64,000 nt of DNA from Sphingomonadaceae bacterium (GTDB lineage Bacteria; Pseudomonadota; Alphaproteobacteria; Sphingomonadales; Sphingomonadaceae), in contig JAJUHA010000007.1 in assembly GCA_029268145.1 (NCBI GenBank), positions 1-64,000 of the forward strand. The letters run 5' to 3'. Numbering within the stretch: the stretch's first letter is position 1; the number at the start of each line of letters is the position of its first letter. The position numbers were made by a program, and so were the translations under genes. Below are positions 55,004-64,000 of the stretch, piece by piece. Under the pieces are notes generated by a model. The model did no database searches. It was not told the origin of the DNA and saw only the letters and a program-made list of their open reading frames with translations.

Positions 55004-55968
55004 GACGGCTTCTCGTGACGGGTGCGGGCGGGTTTCTCGGCGGCCACCTCTGCCGTCTTGCCGCGGAGCGGGGGTGGGAGGTGACGGGCCTCGACCTCCG
55101 CTTTCCCGAGGGCTTTCCGCACCGGGCCATCACCGGCTCGGTCACGCGCGCCGCCGACGTGGCGGCGGCGCTGGAAGGGGCCGATGCCGTCATCCACGCA
55201 GCCGCCGTGACGGGTCTGTGGGCGCCCTCGCGCGAGGACTGGTTCCGGGTCAACCTCGGCGGCAGCGAGTGCGTCGCCGCCGCCGCCCGCGCCGCCGGCG
55301 CCCGGCTGGTCCATGTCTCTTCCTTCACCACGCTGGTGACCGGCGCGCGCGGGGCGCGGCGGACGGTGGACGAGACCGAGGAGCTTCCCCCCACAGCGCT
55401 GATGGGCGGCTATCCGGCCTCCAAGCGCATGGCGGAGCTTGCCGTGCTTGCCGAAGTGGCGCGCGGGCTCGATGCCGTCATCGTGCTGCCCACCGCGCCC
55501 GTCGGGCCCGGCGATCCGGGGCCGACTCCGCCGATGCGCCTGATGCGCGATCTCGTCCTCGGCCGGCTGCCGGCCCTCCTCGAGACGCGGATGAACCTCG
55601 TCGCGGTGGACGCCCTCGCTGAGGGCGTGCTCGCCGCGCTGGAACGCGGCCTGACCGGCCGGCGCTACCTGCTCGCCGGCGAGAATGCGTGGCTCTCCGA
55701 GATCGCGGCCGAAGCGGCGCGGCTTGCCGGGGTTGGCGCGCCGCGGGCGCGGGTGCCCTATGCGCTCGCCCACCTCGCCGGGATGGCGAGCGAGTTCGGC
55801 GCCTGGCTCGGCGGCCGCCCGGCGGGCGCGCCGCTCACCGGGATCCGGCTCGCCGGGAGGCCGCTCGATTTCGCGAACGCGCGCGCGCGGGCCGAGCTGG
55901 GCTTCGACCCGCCCGGCTGGCGGGAGACGGTCGCGCGGGCGGTGGCCGCGGTTCAGGCGGAAGGATAG
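55000..55968 (+). CDS. hpnA: Hopanoid-associated sugar epimerase HpnA-like (NAD-dependent)
   Basis: A 322-residue short-chain dehydrogenase/reductase. The Rossmann motif is VTGAGGFLGGHL (residues 6-17), the active site GGYPASKRMAEL (about 138-149, Tyr and Lys), and HVSSFTTLV supplies the Ser. In hopanoid loci HpnA is a predicted sugar-nucleotide epimerase of the polar side chain. Identity as HpnA rests on context and overall resemblance. It starts in the lipoprotein stop and converges with hpnB with a 16-bp overlap. Confidence 0.8.
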   Translation: MRRLLVTGAGGFLGGHLCRLAAERGWEVTGLDLRFPEGFPHRAITGSVTRAADVAAALEGADAVIHAAAVTGLWAPSREDWFRVNLGGSECVAAAARAAGARLVHVSSFTTLVTGARGARRTVDETEELPPTALMGGYPASKRMAELAVLAEVARGLDAVIVLPTAPVGPGDPGPTPPMRLMRDLVLGRLPALLETRMNLVAVDALAEGVLAALERGLTGRRYLLAGENAWLSEIAAEAARLAGVGAPRARVPYALAHLAGMASEFGAWLGGRPAGAPLTGIRLAGRPLDFANARARAELGFDPPGWRETVARAVAAVQAEG

Positions 55969-57125
55969 ACCCGGCCCTTCCACTGCCCGCCCACCCCCCG
56001 CCAGTGGCGCAGCGCCGAAAGCCAGGTGAAGGCCGCGTAGAAGCCGGCCGCGAGCGGAAGCGTCAGCGCCACCACGCCCGGCAGGCCGCAGTGGCGCACC
56101 ATGGGCCGGTAGGTGAGGGTCATGACGAGCCAGGCAAGGCCTCCCGCCGCTGCCGCCGTGCCCTGGCCGTGGAGGGGCCAGCCGAGCCACAGGAGCGGCG
56201 GCGCGAGGTAGACGAGCGCGAGCCCGGCAAGCGTGCCCATGAGCAGCAGGGAGGAGTGGCGGAGCTGGGCATAGGCCGTGCGGGCGACCATGTCGCGCAC
56301 GCTCGCAAGCGGCCGGTTGTCGCGCAGGCTGACCGCCTCGGCGAAGCCGTCGGCGAGCACCAGTTCGATCCGCCGGCCCGTCGGCCCGGCCTTGACCAGG
56401 CCGGCGAGCGTGCAGTCGTCGATGAGCGCGCCCCTGAGCGCCGCGAAGCCGCCGCTCGCCTCGAGCACGGTGCGGCGGATCAGCACCACCCCGCCGGCCG
56501 CGCCGGCCACCCGGCTTGCCGGATCATTCACGGCAGCGAACGGGTAGAGCTTCGCGAAGAAGTAGAGGAAGGCGGGGATGAGGAGCCCGCCCCAGACGCC
56601 GCGGCAGTCGAGCCGCGCCATCACCGAGAGGAGCGCCAGATCCGCGGCTTCGGCCCGCGCCACGAGACGGGCGAGCAGTTCGGGGCCGTGGCGGATGTCG
56701 GCATCGGTCAGCAGCAGCCAGCGCGCCCCGGGTGCGAGGGTGCCTGCCGCCTCGCGCGCCGTCTCGAGCGCCCAGAGCTTGCCCGACCAGCCCGGCGGCA
56801 GCGGCCGGCCCGGGACGATGTGGACGGGGCGCGGGGGCGCGCAGCCGGCGGCGGCCTGCGCCGCCTCGGCCGTGCCGTCGTCCGAGCCGTCGTCGACGAG
56901 GATGAGGCGCATCCGGCCCGGATAGGTGGAGGCCATGTGCGCGGCGACCACGTCGCCCACCTGCGCGGCCTCGTTGCGCGCCGGGATGAGGACGGCCACC
57001 TCCGGCCATTCCGCCGGCGCCGGCGCAGGGAGGAGGCGCTCGCGCAGGCGCCAGAAGCCGCGGCGGAACAGCGCCAGCCAGGCCCAGGCGAGAAGAGAGG
57101 CGATGGCGGCGAGGGTGAGGAGCAC
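55953..57125 (-). CDS. hpnB: Hopene-associated glycosyltransferase HpnB
   Basis: A 390-residue membrane glycosyltransferase of family 2. One N-terminal TM segment precedes VAVLIPARNEAAQVGD and LILVDDGSDDGTAEAA (about residues 39-80). The DADI motif is in LLLTDADIRHG, and a later acceptor motif is RGALIDDCTLAGLVK. The C-terminal half has three to four TM segments, with YRPMVRHCGLPG between them. The start is GTG at 57123-57125 because no ATG fits. It is the only hopanoid gene here on the opposite strand, and diverges from hpnC over 69 bp. Confidence 0.9.
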   Translation of the reverse strand: MLLTLAAIASLLAWAWLALFRRGFWRLRERLLPAPAPAEWPEVAVLIPARNEAAQVGDVVAAHMASTYPGRMRLILVDDGSDDGTAEAAQAAAGCAPPRPVHIVPGRPLPPGWSGKLWALETAREAAGTLAPGARWLLLTDADIRHGPELLARLVARAEAADLALLSVMARLDCRGVWGGLLIPAFLYFFAKLYPFAAVNDPASRVAGAAGGVVLIRRTVLEASGGFAALRGALIDDCTLAGLVKAGPTGRRIELVLADGFAEAVSLRDNRPLASVRDMVARTAYAQLRHSSLLLMGTLAGLALVYLAPPLLWLGWPLHGQGTAAAAGGLAWLVMTLTYRPMVRHCGLPGVVALTLPLAAGFYAAFTWLSALRHWRGVGGQWKGRVYPSA

Positions 57126-57194
57126 GCCCGCGCCATGGCCGCCCGGGGGGAGAGGGCGCAAGCCCGGGCGTTTCCCTGCCGCCCCGGGGCAGCT

Positions 57195-58058
57195 ATGGCA
57201 GGGCCAATGCAGATCTTCCGCGACAGCGACATCGAGGCGGGAAGCGGCAAGGGGGCGGCCGACGAGAATTTCCCCGTCGGCTCGCGCCTCGTCGCGCCGA
57301 ATCTGCGCCCGCATTTCCGCGCCTACTATGCCTTTGCCCGCGCGACCGACGACATCGCGGACTCGCCCGACCTTTCGCCGCAGGAGAAGATCCGCCGGCT
57401 CGACGCCTTCGAGGCCGTGCTCGAGGGGCGCGCCCGGGGCCTTGCCAAGGCCGAGGCGCTCGCTGCCAGCCTCGCTGCAACCGGCATCGCCACCGCCCGC
57501 GCGACCGACCTTCTCGTTGCCTTCCGCGCCGACGCGACCAGGTCCCGCTACGCGAGCTTCGCCGAGCTTCTCGCCTATTGCCGCCACTCGGCCGACCCGG
57601 TCGGGCGCTTCCTGCTCGATCTCCATGGCGAGACGCCCTCGCTCTACCCCGCCGCCGACGCGCTCTGCACGGCGCTCCAGATCCTAAACCACCTGCAGGA
57701 CATGGGCACGGACCTCGCCCGGCTCGACCGGGCCTATGTGCCGCTCGACTGGCTGGCGGCGGAAGGGGAGACGGTCGCAGCGCTTGCCGCGCGCCGCGTC
57801 TCGCCGGGCCTGAGGCGGGTGATGAACCGGCTGCTCGACGAGGTCGACCGCCTGCTCGACACGGCAGATGGCCTGGCAGCCTTGCGCAGCCGCTCGCTCG
57901 CCGGCGAGGCGGCTGCCATCCGCGCGCTCGCCCGCCGGCTTGCCGGCCGGCTCCGCCGCGAGGATCCGCTGGCCTCCCGGGTCGCGCTGTCGAAGGCCGA
58001 TTTCGCCGCCGCGCTGGGGCGCGGCCTCGTTGCCGGCCTGTTCCGGCGGGCGGCATGA
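57195..58058 (+). CDS. hpnC: Squalene synthase-like protein HpnC
   Basis: A 287-residue member of the squalene/phytoene synthase fold. GSGKGAADENFPVGSRLV at residues 16-33 and the Asp-rich FARATDDIADS (about 48-58) are HpnC marks. The second motif ILNHLQDMGTDLARL replaces the usual DxxxD with QDMGTD. HpnC takes presqualene diphosphate to hydroxysqualene in the three-step route. ATG 57207 is an alternative start. It leads hpnC-D-E-shc-hpnG. Confidence 0.9.
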   Translation: MAGPMQIFRDSDIEAGSGKGAADENFPVGSRLVAPNLRPHFRAYYAFARATDDIADSPDLSPQEKIRRLDAFEAVLEGRARGLAKAEALAASLAATGIATARATDLLVAFRADATRSRYASFAELLAYCRHSADPVGRFLLDLHGETPSLYPAADALCTALQILNHLQDMGTDLARLDRAYVPLDWLAAEGETVAALAARRVSPGLRRVMNRLLDEVDRLLDTADGLAALRSRSLAGEAAAIRALARRLAGRLRREDPLASRVALSKADFAAALGRGLVAGLFRRAA

Positions 58059-58951
58059 CGGGGCTTGCCGCGCTCCTGCCCCGCGCCGCCGAGGGCGACC
58101 CGGCCGCCCTTGCGCGGGCCATCACCCACGCCTCGGGCACCAGCTTCGGCCCGGGCATGGCGATCCTGCCCCGCCCGCGGCGCCAGGCGATGCACGCCGT
58201 CTACGCCTTCTGCCGCATGGTCGACGACATCGCCGACGGGCCCTTCGCGCCCGTCGAGAAGCACGCCGCGCTCGACGCCTGGCGCGCCGAGATCGAGGCC
58301 CTCTACGCCGGCCGCCCGGCGAGCGCGATCGGCCATGCCCTGCTCCCTGGCGTGGCGGCCTTCGCCCTGCCCAAGAGCGAGTTCGACCTCCTCATCGAGG
58401 GGATGGCGATGGACGCCGACGGGCCCATCGTCGCGCCGGGCCGCACCATGCTCCAGCGCTACACGCGGCGGGTGGCCGGCGCGGTCGGCGCGCTTTCGAT
58501 CCGCATCTTCGGCGCCTTCGCCGGGCCGGTCTCCGACCGGTTCGCGCTTGCGCTCGGCGATGCCTTCCAGCTCACCAACATCCTGCGCGACATCGAGGCC
58601 GATGCCGCGATCGGCCGGCTCTATCTTCCCGCCGATCTGCTCGCCGCGCACGGCATTCCGGCCGATCCGGCGCGCGTTCCGGGCCACCCGGCGCTTCCGG
58701 CGCTCGCCCGCGCCCTCGGCGGCGAAGCGCGCGCCGCCTATGACGAGGCGCGCCGGCTTGCGCCGGCCCACAGCCGCCTGCGGCTTGCCCCCGCGCTCGT
58801 CATGATGGGGGCCTATGAGGCCTATCTCGACCGGATGGAGGCGCTCGGCTGGGCCCGGCCGCTTCCCGAGCCGCTGCTTTCGCGGCGCACCAAGCTGGCG
58901 CGCGGCCTCGCCCTTGCCCTGCTCGGACCCGGCGCGCCGCGGAGCCGATGA
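58055..58951 (+). CDS. hpnD: Presqualene diphosphate synthase HpnD
   Basis: A 298-residue prenyl-coupling enzyme joining two farnesyl diphosphates. YAFCRMVDDIADGPF (residues about 49-63) and TNILRDIEADAAIGRLYLP (about 174-192) are the two Asp-rich motifs. QRYTRRVAGAVGAL is also typical of HpnD. Its start is in an ATGA overlap with hpnC, and its end overlaps hpnE by 4 bp. Confidence 0.93.
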   Translation: MTGLAALLPRAAEGDPAALARAITHASGTSFGPGMAILPRPRRQAMHAVYAFCRMVDDIADGPFAPVEKHAALDAWRAEIEALYAGRPASAIGHALLPGVAAFALPKSEFDLLIEGMAMDADGPIVAPGRTMLQRYTRRVAGAVGALSIRIFGAFAGPVSDRFALALGDAFQLTNILRDIEADAAIGRLYLPADLLAAHGIPADPARVPGHPALPALARALGGEARAAYDEARRLAPAHSRLRLAPALVMMGAYEAYLDRMEALGWARPLPEPLLSRRTKLARGLALALLGPGAPRSR

Positions 58952-60237
58952 CCGCCACCGCCCATGTCGTCGGCGCCGGCCTCGCCGGCCTGTCCGCCGC
59001 GCTTGCCCTCGCGCAGGCGGGCTGGCGCGTGACCGTCTGGGAGATGGCGCGCCAGGCCGGCGGCCGCTGCCGCAGCTACGAGGATGCGAAGCTCGGCTGC
59101 CGGATCGACAATGGCAACCATCTCGTCCTCTCCGGCAACCGCTCGACGCTTGCCTATCTCGCCCGCGCGGGTGCCCCCGATGCGCTCGTCATGGCGCCTG
59201 CCGCCCGCTTCCCCTTCGTCGATCTCGCTTCGGGCGAGCGCTGGGTGGTGCACATCAACGACGGCCCGCTTCCCTGGTGGCCGCTGCGCGCGTCGCGCCG
59301 CCCCGCCGGTGTCGGCCTCGGCGCGGTGCTTTCCTCGCTTCCGCTCCTCTGGGCGGACCGGGACGCGACCATCGCCGAGGCGGTGCGGGCCAGTGGCCCG
59401 GCGCATGCCCGCTTCTGGGAGCCGATGAGCCTTGCCGTCATGAACCTGCCGCCCGCGCTCGCCTCGGCCCGGCTCATGCGGGCGACCGTCTTCGAGGCCT
59501 GGCGCGACGGCCGCCTCGCCCGCCCGATGTTCGCAGCCCACGGCCTTGGCGCCGCGCTCGTCGACCCGGCGCTTGCCGCGCTTCGCCGCGCCGGCGCCGA
59601 TGTCCGCTTCGGCGCGCAGGTTCGCGGGCTCCGCGTCGAGGGCGGGCGCGTTGCGGGCCTTGCGGCTGCCGGCGAGGACATCCCGCTCGGCCCGCGCGAC
59701 GCGGTGGTGCTCGCCGTGCCGCCAGCGCGGCTGAACGCCCTGTTTCCCGCGGCCCGCGCACCCGAGGAGTCCTCCTCCATCCTCAACGCCCATTTCCGCC
59801 TCGCCGCGCCCGTCGCCGGCCCGCCGCTCCTCGGCGTCACCGGAGCGCGGACCCAGTGGATCTTCGTGAAGGGGGAGGTGGTCTCGCTCACCATCTCGGC
59901 TGCGGGCTTCGTCGAAGGCGCCGACGCCGAGGAGGAAGCGCTGCTGGCGCTTCTGTGGGCCGAGACCCGCGCCGCGCTCGGCCTCGCCGACAGCCTCCGG
60001 CCGCTCGCCGCCCGCCTCGTCCACGAACGCCGCGCCACCTTCCTCCAGACGCCGGCCAATGTCCGCCGCCGGGCGCGCGCCTTGACAGGCCTTGCCAACC
60101 TCGTTCTTGCCGGAGACCATATCGCGACCGGCCTGCCCGCCACCATCGAGGGCGCGGTGCGGTCGGGCGAGACCGCGGCCCGGCTGCTGGGGCGACCCGG
60201 CGCCGAGGCGGGCGCAGCATCAGGGAGCGGACGATGA
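58948..60237 (+). CDS. hpnE: Hydroxysqualene dehydroxylase HpnE
   Basis: A 429-residue FAD-dependent enzyme that reduces hydroxysqualene to squalene. The N-terminal dinucleotide motif is HVVGAGLAGLSAALALAQAG (residues 6-25), followed by GGRCRSYEDAKLGCRIDNGN. The C-terminal FAD motif is NLVLAGDHIATGLPATIEGA. The fold is that of phytoene desaturase/amine oxidase. A 16-bp gap separates it from the shc start. Confidence 0.93.
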   Translation: MTATAHVVGAGLAGLSAALALAQAGWRVTVWEMARQAGGRCRSYEDAKLGCRIDNGNHLVLSGNRSTLAYLARAGAPDALVMAPAARFPFVDLASGERWVVHINDGPLPWWPLRASRRPAGVGLGAVLSSLPLLWADRDATIAEAVRASGPAHARFWEPMSLAVMNLPPALASARLMRATVFEAWRDGRLARPMFAAHGLGAALVDPALAALRRAGADVRFGAQVRGLRVEGGRVAGLAAAGEDIPLGPRDAVVLAVPPARLNALFPAARAPEESSSILNAHFRLAAPVAGPPLLGVTGARTQWIFVKGEVVSLTISAAGFVEGADAEEEALLALLWAETRAALGLADSLRPLAARLVHERRATFLQTPANVRRRARALTGLANLVLAGDHIATGLPATIEGAVRSGETAARLLGRPGAEAGAASGSGR

Positions 60238-60253
60238 ACCCGGGGACCGTCTG

Positions 60254-62191
60254 ATGAACATTGCCGTCGATGGTGGAACGTTCGGCCGCGAGGCGCGGCG
60301 GACCCTCATCCGCGAGCGGGCCGAGGCGCTCTACGCCTTCCGCAGGGACGATGGCCACATCGTCTTCGACCTCGAGGCCGACACCACCATTCCCGCCGAA
60401 TATGTCCTGCTCAGGCACTTCCTCGGCGAGGTGGACTCCGAGACCGAGCGCCGGATTGCCCTCTATCTGCGCGCCGAGCAGTCGGAGGACGGCTCCTGGC
60501 CGCTGTTCAGGGCCGGTGCCGGCGATCTTTCCGCCACCGTCAAGGCCTACTGGGCCCTGAAGCTCATCGGCGACCCGATCGAGGCGCCGCACATGGTGCG
60601 CGCGCGGGCCTGGATCCTCGCCCGCGGCGGGGCCGCCAGGGCCAATGTCTTCACCCGCATCGCCCTTGCCCTCTTCGGCCACATCCCCTGGCGCGGCGTC
60701 CCCGTCATCCCGGTCGAGGTGATGCACCTGCCGCTGTGGTTTCCCTTCCACATCTCCAAGGTGGCCTACTGGTCGCGCACGGTGATGGTGCCGCTCTTCG
60801 TGCTGACCGCGCTCAAGGCGCGCGCCGCCAACCCCACCGGCCGCGGGCTTGCCGAGCTGTTCGTGGTGCCGCCCGACAAGGTCCGGCAGTATCAGGTGAA
60901 CCCCAATGGCACGAGGGTGGGCGAGGCCTTCCTCCTGCTCGACCGGGTGCTGCGCGCGCTCGAGCCCTTCATCCCCGGCCCCATCCGCCGCTCGGCCATC
61001 CGCAAGGCCGAGGCCTTCGTCCTCGAACACCTGAACGGCGAGGACGGGCTGGGCGCCATCTACCCGGCCATGGCCAATGCCGTCATGATGTTCCGCACGC
61101 TCGGCTACCCGGACGATCACCCGGCCATGGCAACGGCCCGGCGCGCGATCGAGCTTCTCAAGGTCGAGCGCGGCGAGCAGATCTGGTTCCAGCCCTGCGT
61201 CTCCCCGGTGTGGGACACGGCGCTCAGCGCCCACGCCCTCCTCGAGACCGGGGACCGCGACGATCCCCGCCTCATCGGCCTCCTCGACTGGCTGAAGGAC
61301 CGGCAGATCCTCGACCATCGCGGCGACTGGAAGGTGCGCCGGCCGCATGTCCGCCCCGGCGGCTGGGCCTTCCAGTACGCCAACCCCGACTATCCGGACG
61401 TCGACGACACCGCCGTCGTCGCCATGGCGATGCACCGCCAGGGCGACCCGAGATATGCCGAGGCGATCGAACGGGCCTGCGAGTGGATCGTCGGCATGCA
61501 GTCCTCGAACGGCGGCTGGGGCGCCTTCGAGCCCGAGAACGAGCATTTCTACCTGAACGCCATCCCGTTTGCCGACCATGGCGCGCTGCTCGATCCGCCG
61601 ACGGTCGACGTGACGGCGCGCTGCGTCGGGCTTCTCGCCCAGGTGGACCGCGCGCGCTACGCCGAGCCGATCGCCCGGGCGCTCGCCTGGATCCGCTCCG
61701 AGCAGGAGGCGGACGGCAGCTGGTTCGGCCGCTGGGGCGCCAACTACATCTACGGCACCTGGTCGGTGCTGGTGGCGCTGAAGGCCGCGGGCGTGGATCC
61801 TGCCGAACCCTGGGTGCGCAGGGCCGTGGAGTGGCTGAAGGCGCAGCAGCGCGACGACGGCGGCTGGGGCGAGGGCCTCGAGACCTACGAGCCGGGCGTG
61901 CGCGGCTTCGCCATCGAATCGACCGCAAGCCAGACGGCCTGGGCGCTGCTTGGCCTCATGGCGGCCGGCGAGGTGGATGCGCCGGAAGTGGCGCGCGGCA
62001 TCCGCTGGCTCGAGACGGCCCCGCGCGAGGACGGCCCGCGCTGGGCCGAGCGCATGTACACCGGCACCGGCTTCCCGCGGGTCTTCTACCTGAAATACCA
62101 TGGCTATGCCGCCTTCTTCCCGCTCTGGGCGGTGGCGCGCTATCAGGCGCTCAAGGATTCGAACGCGCGCGACCTGTCGTGGGGCATGTGA
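60254..62191 (+). CDS. shc: Squalene--hopene cyclase
   Basis: A 645-residue triterpene cyclase. The catalytic acid motif is DVDD at residues 382-385 (in DYPDVDDTAVV). QW repeats include QSSNGGWGAFEPEN, QEADGSWFGRWG and QQRDDGGWGEGL, and WFQPCVSPVWDTALSAHAL is characteristic. The enzyme cyclises squalene to hop-22(29)-ene/hopanol at the inner membrane. The ATG at 60254 starts four residues before the usual first helix. The stop overlaps the GTG of hpnG. Confidence 0.97.
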   Translation: MNIAVDGGTFGREARRTLIRERAEALYAFRRDDGHIVFDLEADTTIPAEYVLLRHFLGEVDSETERRIALYLRAEQSEDGSWPLFRAGAGDLSATVKAYWALKLIGDPIEAPHMVRARAWILARGGAARANVFTRIALALFGHIPWRGVPVIPVEVMHLPLWFPFHISKVAYWSRTVMVPLFVLTALKARAANPTGRGLAELFVVPPDKVRQYQVNPNGTRVGEAFLLLDRVLRALEPFIPGPIRRSAIRKAEAFVLEHLNGEDGLGAIYPAMANAVMMFRTLGYPDDHPAMATARRAIELLKVERGEQIWFQPCVSPVWDTALSAHALLETGDRDDPRLIGLLDWLKDRQILDHRGDWKVRRPHVRPGGWAFQYANPDYPDVDDTAVVAMAMHRQGDPRYAEAIERACEWIVGMQSSNGGWGAFEPENEHFYLNAIPFADHGALLDPPTVDVTARCVGLLAQVDRARYAEPIARALAWIRSEQEADGSWFGRWGANYIYGTWSVLVALKAAGVDPAEPWVRRAVEWLKAQQRDDGGWGEGLETYEPGVRGFAIESTASQTAWALLGLMAAGEVDAPEVARGIRWLETAPREDGPRWAERMYTGTGFPRVFYLKYHGYAAFFPLWAVARYQALKDSNARDLSWGM

Positions 62192-62862
62192 CGCCGGCGG
62201 TCCGGCTCGGCATCGTCTGCGGCCTCGCCTCGGAGGCCTCTGCACTCGGTTTCCCGGGACTCGCCGTCTCGGGCGCGCGGCCCGAACGGGCGGACGCGCA
62301 GGCCCGGGAGCTGGCGCGGCAGGGGGCGAAGGCGCTGCTTTCCGTCGGGCTTGCGGGTGCGCTTGCACCTGGCCTCGCGCCCGGAGACCTGCTGGTGCCG
62401 GCGCGGGTGGTGACGGCAGAGGGCCGCGCGTTCGCTGCCGATGCGGGGCTCGCCGCCGCGCTCGGCCTCGCGCTCGACCCGTGCGCCCTGCTCGGCTCCG
62501 ACACGCTGGTTGCAACCGTGGCGGACAAGGCCGCGCTGCACGCCGCAACCGGCGCCGTTGCCGTCGACATGGAAAGCCATGCCGTCGCGCGTGCGGCCCG
62601 GGCGACCGGCCTTCCGTTCCTGGCGCTGCGCGTCATCGCCGACCCGGCTGACGCCGCCATTCCGCGGGCGGCGCGCGCGAGCGTGCGCTCCGACGGAAAG
62701 GTCGATGTGGTCGGCACCCTGCTGCGCCTCCTCGCCCGCCCGCAGGATCTTCCCGCCCTCATCGCGCTCGGCCGCGCCTCGGCGGCTGCGCACGCCCGGC
62801 TGCGCGATCTTGCCCCCCGGCTTGCGCGACTCGCCGCCACCGCCCATCTCTCCGGCGGATGA
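62188..62862 (+). CDS. hpnG: Hopanoid-associated phosphorylase HpnG
   Basis: A 224-residue nucleoside-phosphorylase-fold protein. [14 protein letters not shown] (residues 7-20), [22 protein letters not shown] (about 47-68) and [12 protein letters not shown] (about 128-139) fit. HpnG removes adenine from adenosylhopane, leading to phosphoribohopane. hpnH, which forms adenosylhopane, is not in the window. GTG start inside the shc stop (GTGA); ATGA overlap with msrB. Confidence 0.88.
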   Translation: MTPAVRLGIVCGLASEASALGFPGLAVSGARPERADAQARELARQGAKALLSVGLAGALAPGLAPGDLLVPARVVTAEGRAFAADAGLAAALGLALDPCALLGSDTLVATVADKAALHAATGAVAVDMESHAVARAARATGLPFLALRVIADPADAAIPRAARASVRSDGKVDVVGTLLRLLARPQDLPALIALGRASAAAHARLRDLAPRLARLAATAHLSGG

Positions 62863-63269
62863 GCGACAGCCTGACCCTCCGCTTCCCGGTCCAGCTCTCC
62901 GACGCGGAGTGGCGCCGCCGCCTCACGCCCGAGCAGTATCGGGTGATGCGCCGCCACGGCACCGAGCCGCCTGGCTCGTGCGGCCTTCTTCGGGAGAAGC
63001 GCCCCGGCACCTTCCGCTGCGCCGGCTGTGGCCATGCGCTGTTCGCGAGCGCGGGGAAGTTCGAGAGCGGCACCGGCTGGCCGAGCTTCGACCAGCCGCT
63101 GCCCGGCGCGGTCGGCACGGCGCGCGACACGAGCTTCGGCATGGTGCGCGAGGAGGTGCACTGCGCGCAGTGCGGCAGCCACCTCGGCCATGTCTTCCCC
63201 GACGGCCCGCCGCCGACGGGTCTCCGCTACTGCATCAACGGCGTGGCGCTGACTTTCGAGCCGGCCTGA
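62859..63269 (+). CDS. msrB: Peptide methionine (R)-S-oxide reductase
   Basis: A 136-residue repair enzyme for oxidised methionine. Zinc cysteines are in [13 protein letters not shown] and [29 protein letters not shown] gives the substrate pocket, and the catalytic Cys is in RYCINGVAL near residue 125. The resolving Cys position could be an added N-terminal residue (SCGLLREK). It is the last gene of the hopanoid run, coupled to hpnG by an ATGA overlap. Confidence 0.95.
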   Translation: MSDSLTLRFPVQLSDAEWRRRLTPEQYRVMRRHGTEPPGSCGLLREKRPGTFRCAGCGHALFASAGKFESGTGWPSFDQPLPGAVGTARDTSFGMVREEVHCAQCGSHLGHVFPDGPPPTGLRYCINGVALTFEPA

Positions 63270-63312
63270 GGCCGGCCCCGCCGGCCGGGCCGTAACCGAG
63301 TCCGCGAACGAA

Positions 63313-63999
<687 letters not shown>

Positions 64000-64000
64000 C

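Noticed and set aside
59888-62548. 886-codon open frame on the minus strand across hpnE, shc and hpnG
   Set aside because: It is the antisense of proven genes; its translation is Arg/Gly/His-rich without any domain. High GC leaves such frames open.

Overview
The window is gene-dense, GC-rich chromosomal DNA from an alphaproteobacterium, most likely a sphingomonad (order Sphingomonadales). The support is circumstantial but consistent: an FtsZ tail ending in a conserved C-terminal peptide, two PEP-CTERM proteins with the anchor type 'PEPxTWALLVAGFGxVG', PhaR and SapC homologues, GTG/TTG starts and 4-base stop/start overlaps throughout, and a hopanoid locus. I see no phage, insertion sequence, CRISPR array or rRNA. 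Three tRNA genes are present: Thr(CGT), Arg(CCG) and Ser(GCT).

Layout. 1-7.2 kb: ftsZ 3' end, dgt, an alpha-methylacyl-CoA racemase, queF, tRNA-Thr, a winged-helix/TPR regulator whose reading frame runs into the tRNA, a PEP-CTERM protein and a LysR regulator. 7.2-12 kb: a peroxiredoxin diverging from a five-gene overlapping run (YHS protein, DoxX-like protein, DedA-like protein, TTC38-like TPR protein, ATP-grasp protein), then tRNA-Arg. 12-18.3 kb: xthA-ribA-YkuD and gph-lolA on the minus strand, separated by a 356-bp gap with a long hairpin and a G-quadruplex motif; then glmU and glmS with a VapBC-type pair inserted between them. 18.3-28 kb: glmS-GFA protein, alkaline phosphatase lipoprotein, glutathione reductase, a choice-of-anchor I PEP-CTERM protein, carotenoid oxygenase and class II DAHP synthase. 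28-38.7 kb: a phosphonate-type ABC importer in which ATPase and permease are one polypeptide, a cytochrome P450 with a coupled hydrolase, coaD-ppi-queA-tgt, xseB-ispA and a zinc alcohol dehydrogenase. 38.7-50 kb: cytochrome b561, SapC, an FAD hydroxyacid dehydrogenase, the polyhydroxyalkanoate genes phaR / short phaC-like / thiolase, a GST, and a coupled run GNAT-DUF1285-NUDIX-cca. 50-52.9 kb: tRNA-Ser and a diheme cytochrome / beta-helix pair.

52.9-63.3 kb: the hopanoid locus. A sulfotransferase, a beta-propeller-like lipoprotein and hpnA overlap one another; then hpnB (opposite strand) and hpnC-hpnD-hpnE-shc-hpnG-msrB with short overlaps. HpnD, C and E make squalene from farnesyl diphosphate (ispA is at 36.4 kb), Shc cyclises it to hopene, and HpnG and HpnA act on side-chain formation. 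hpnH is not in the window. The last bases hold the 3' part of a 3-hydroxyacyl-CoA dehydrogenase gene.

The least explained signals are the sulfotransferase/lipoprotein coupled to hpnA, the TTC38-like/ATP-grasp pair, the PhnC-PhnE fusion that lacks a normal start codon, and a 14-bp tandem repeat that re-copies the end of ispA.
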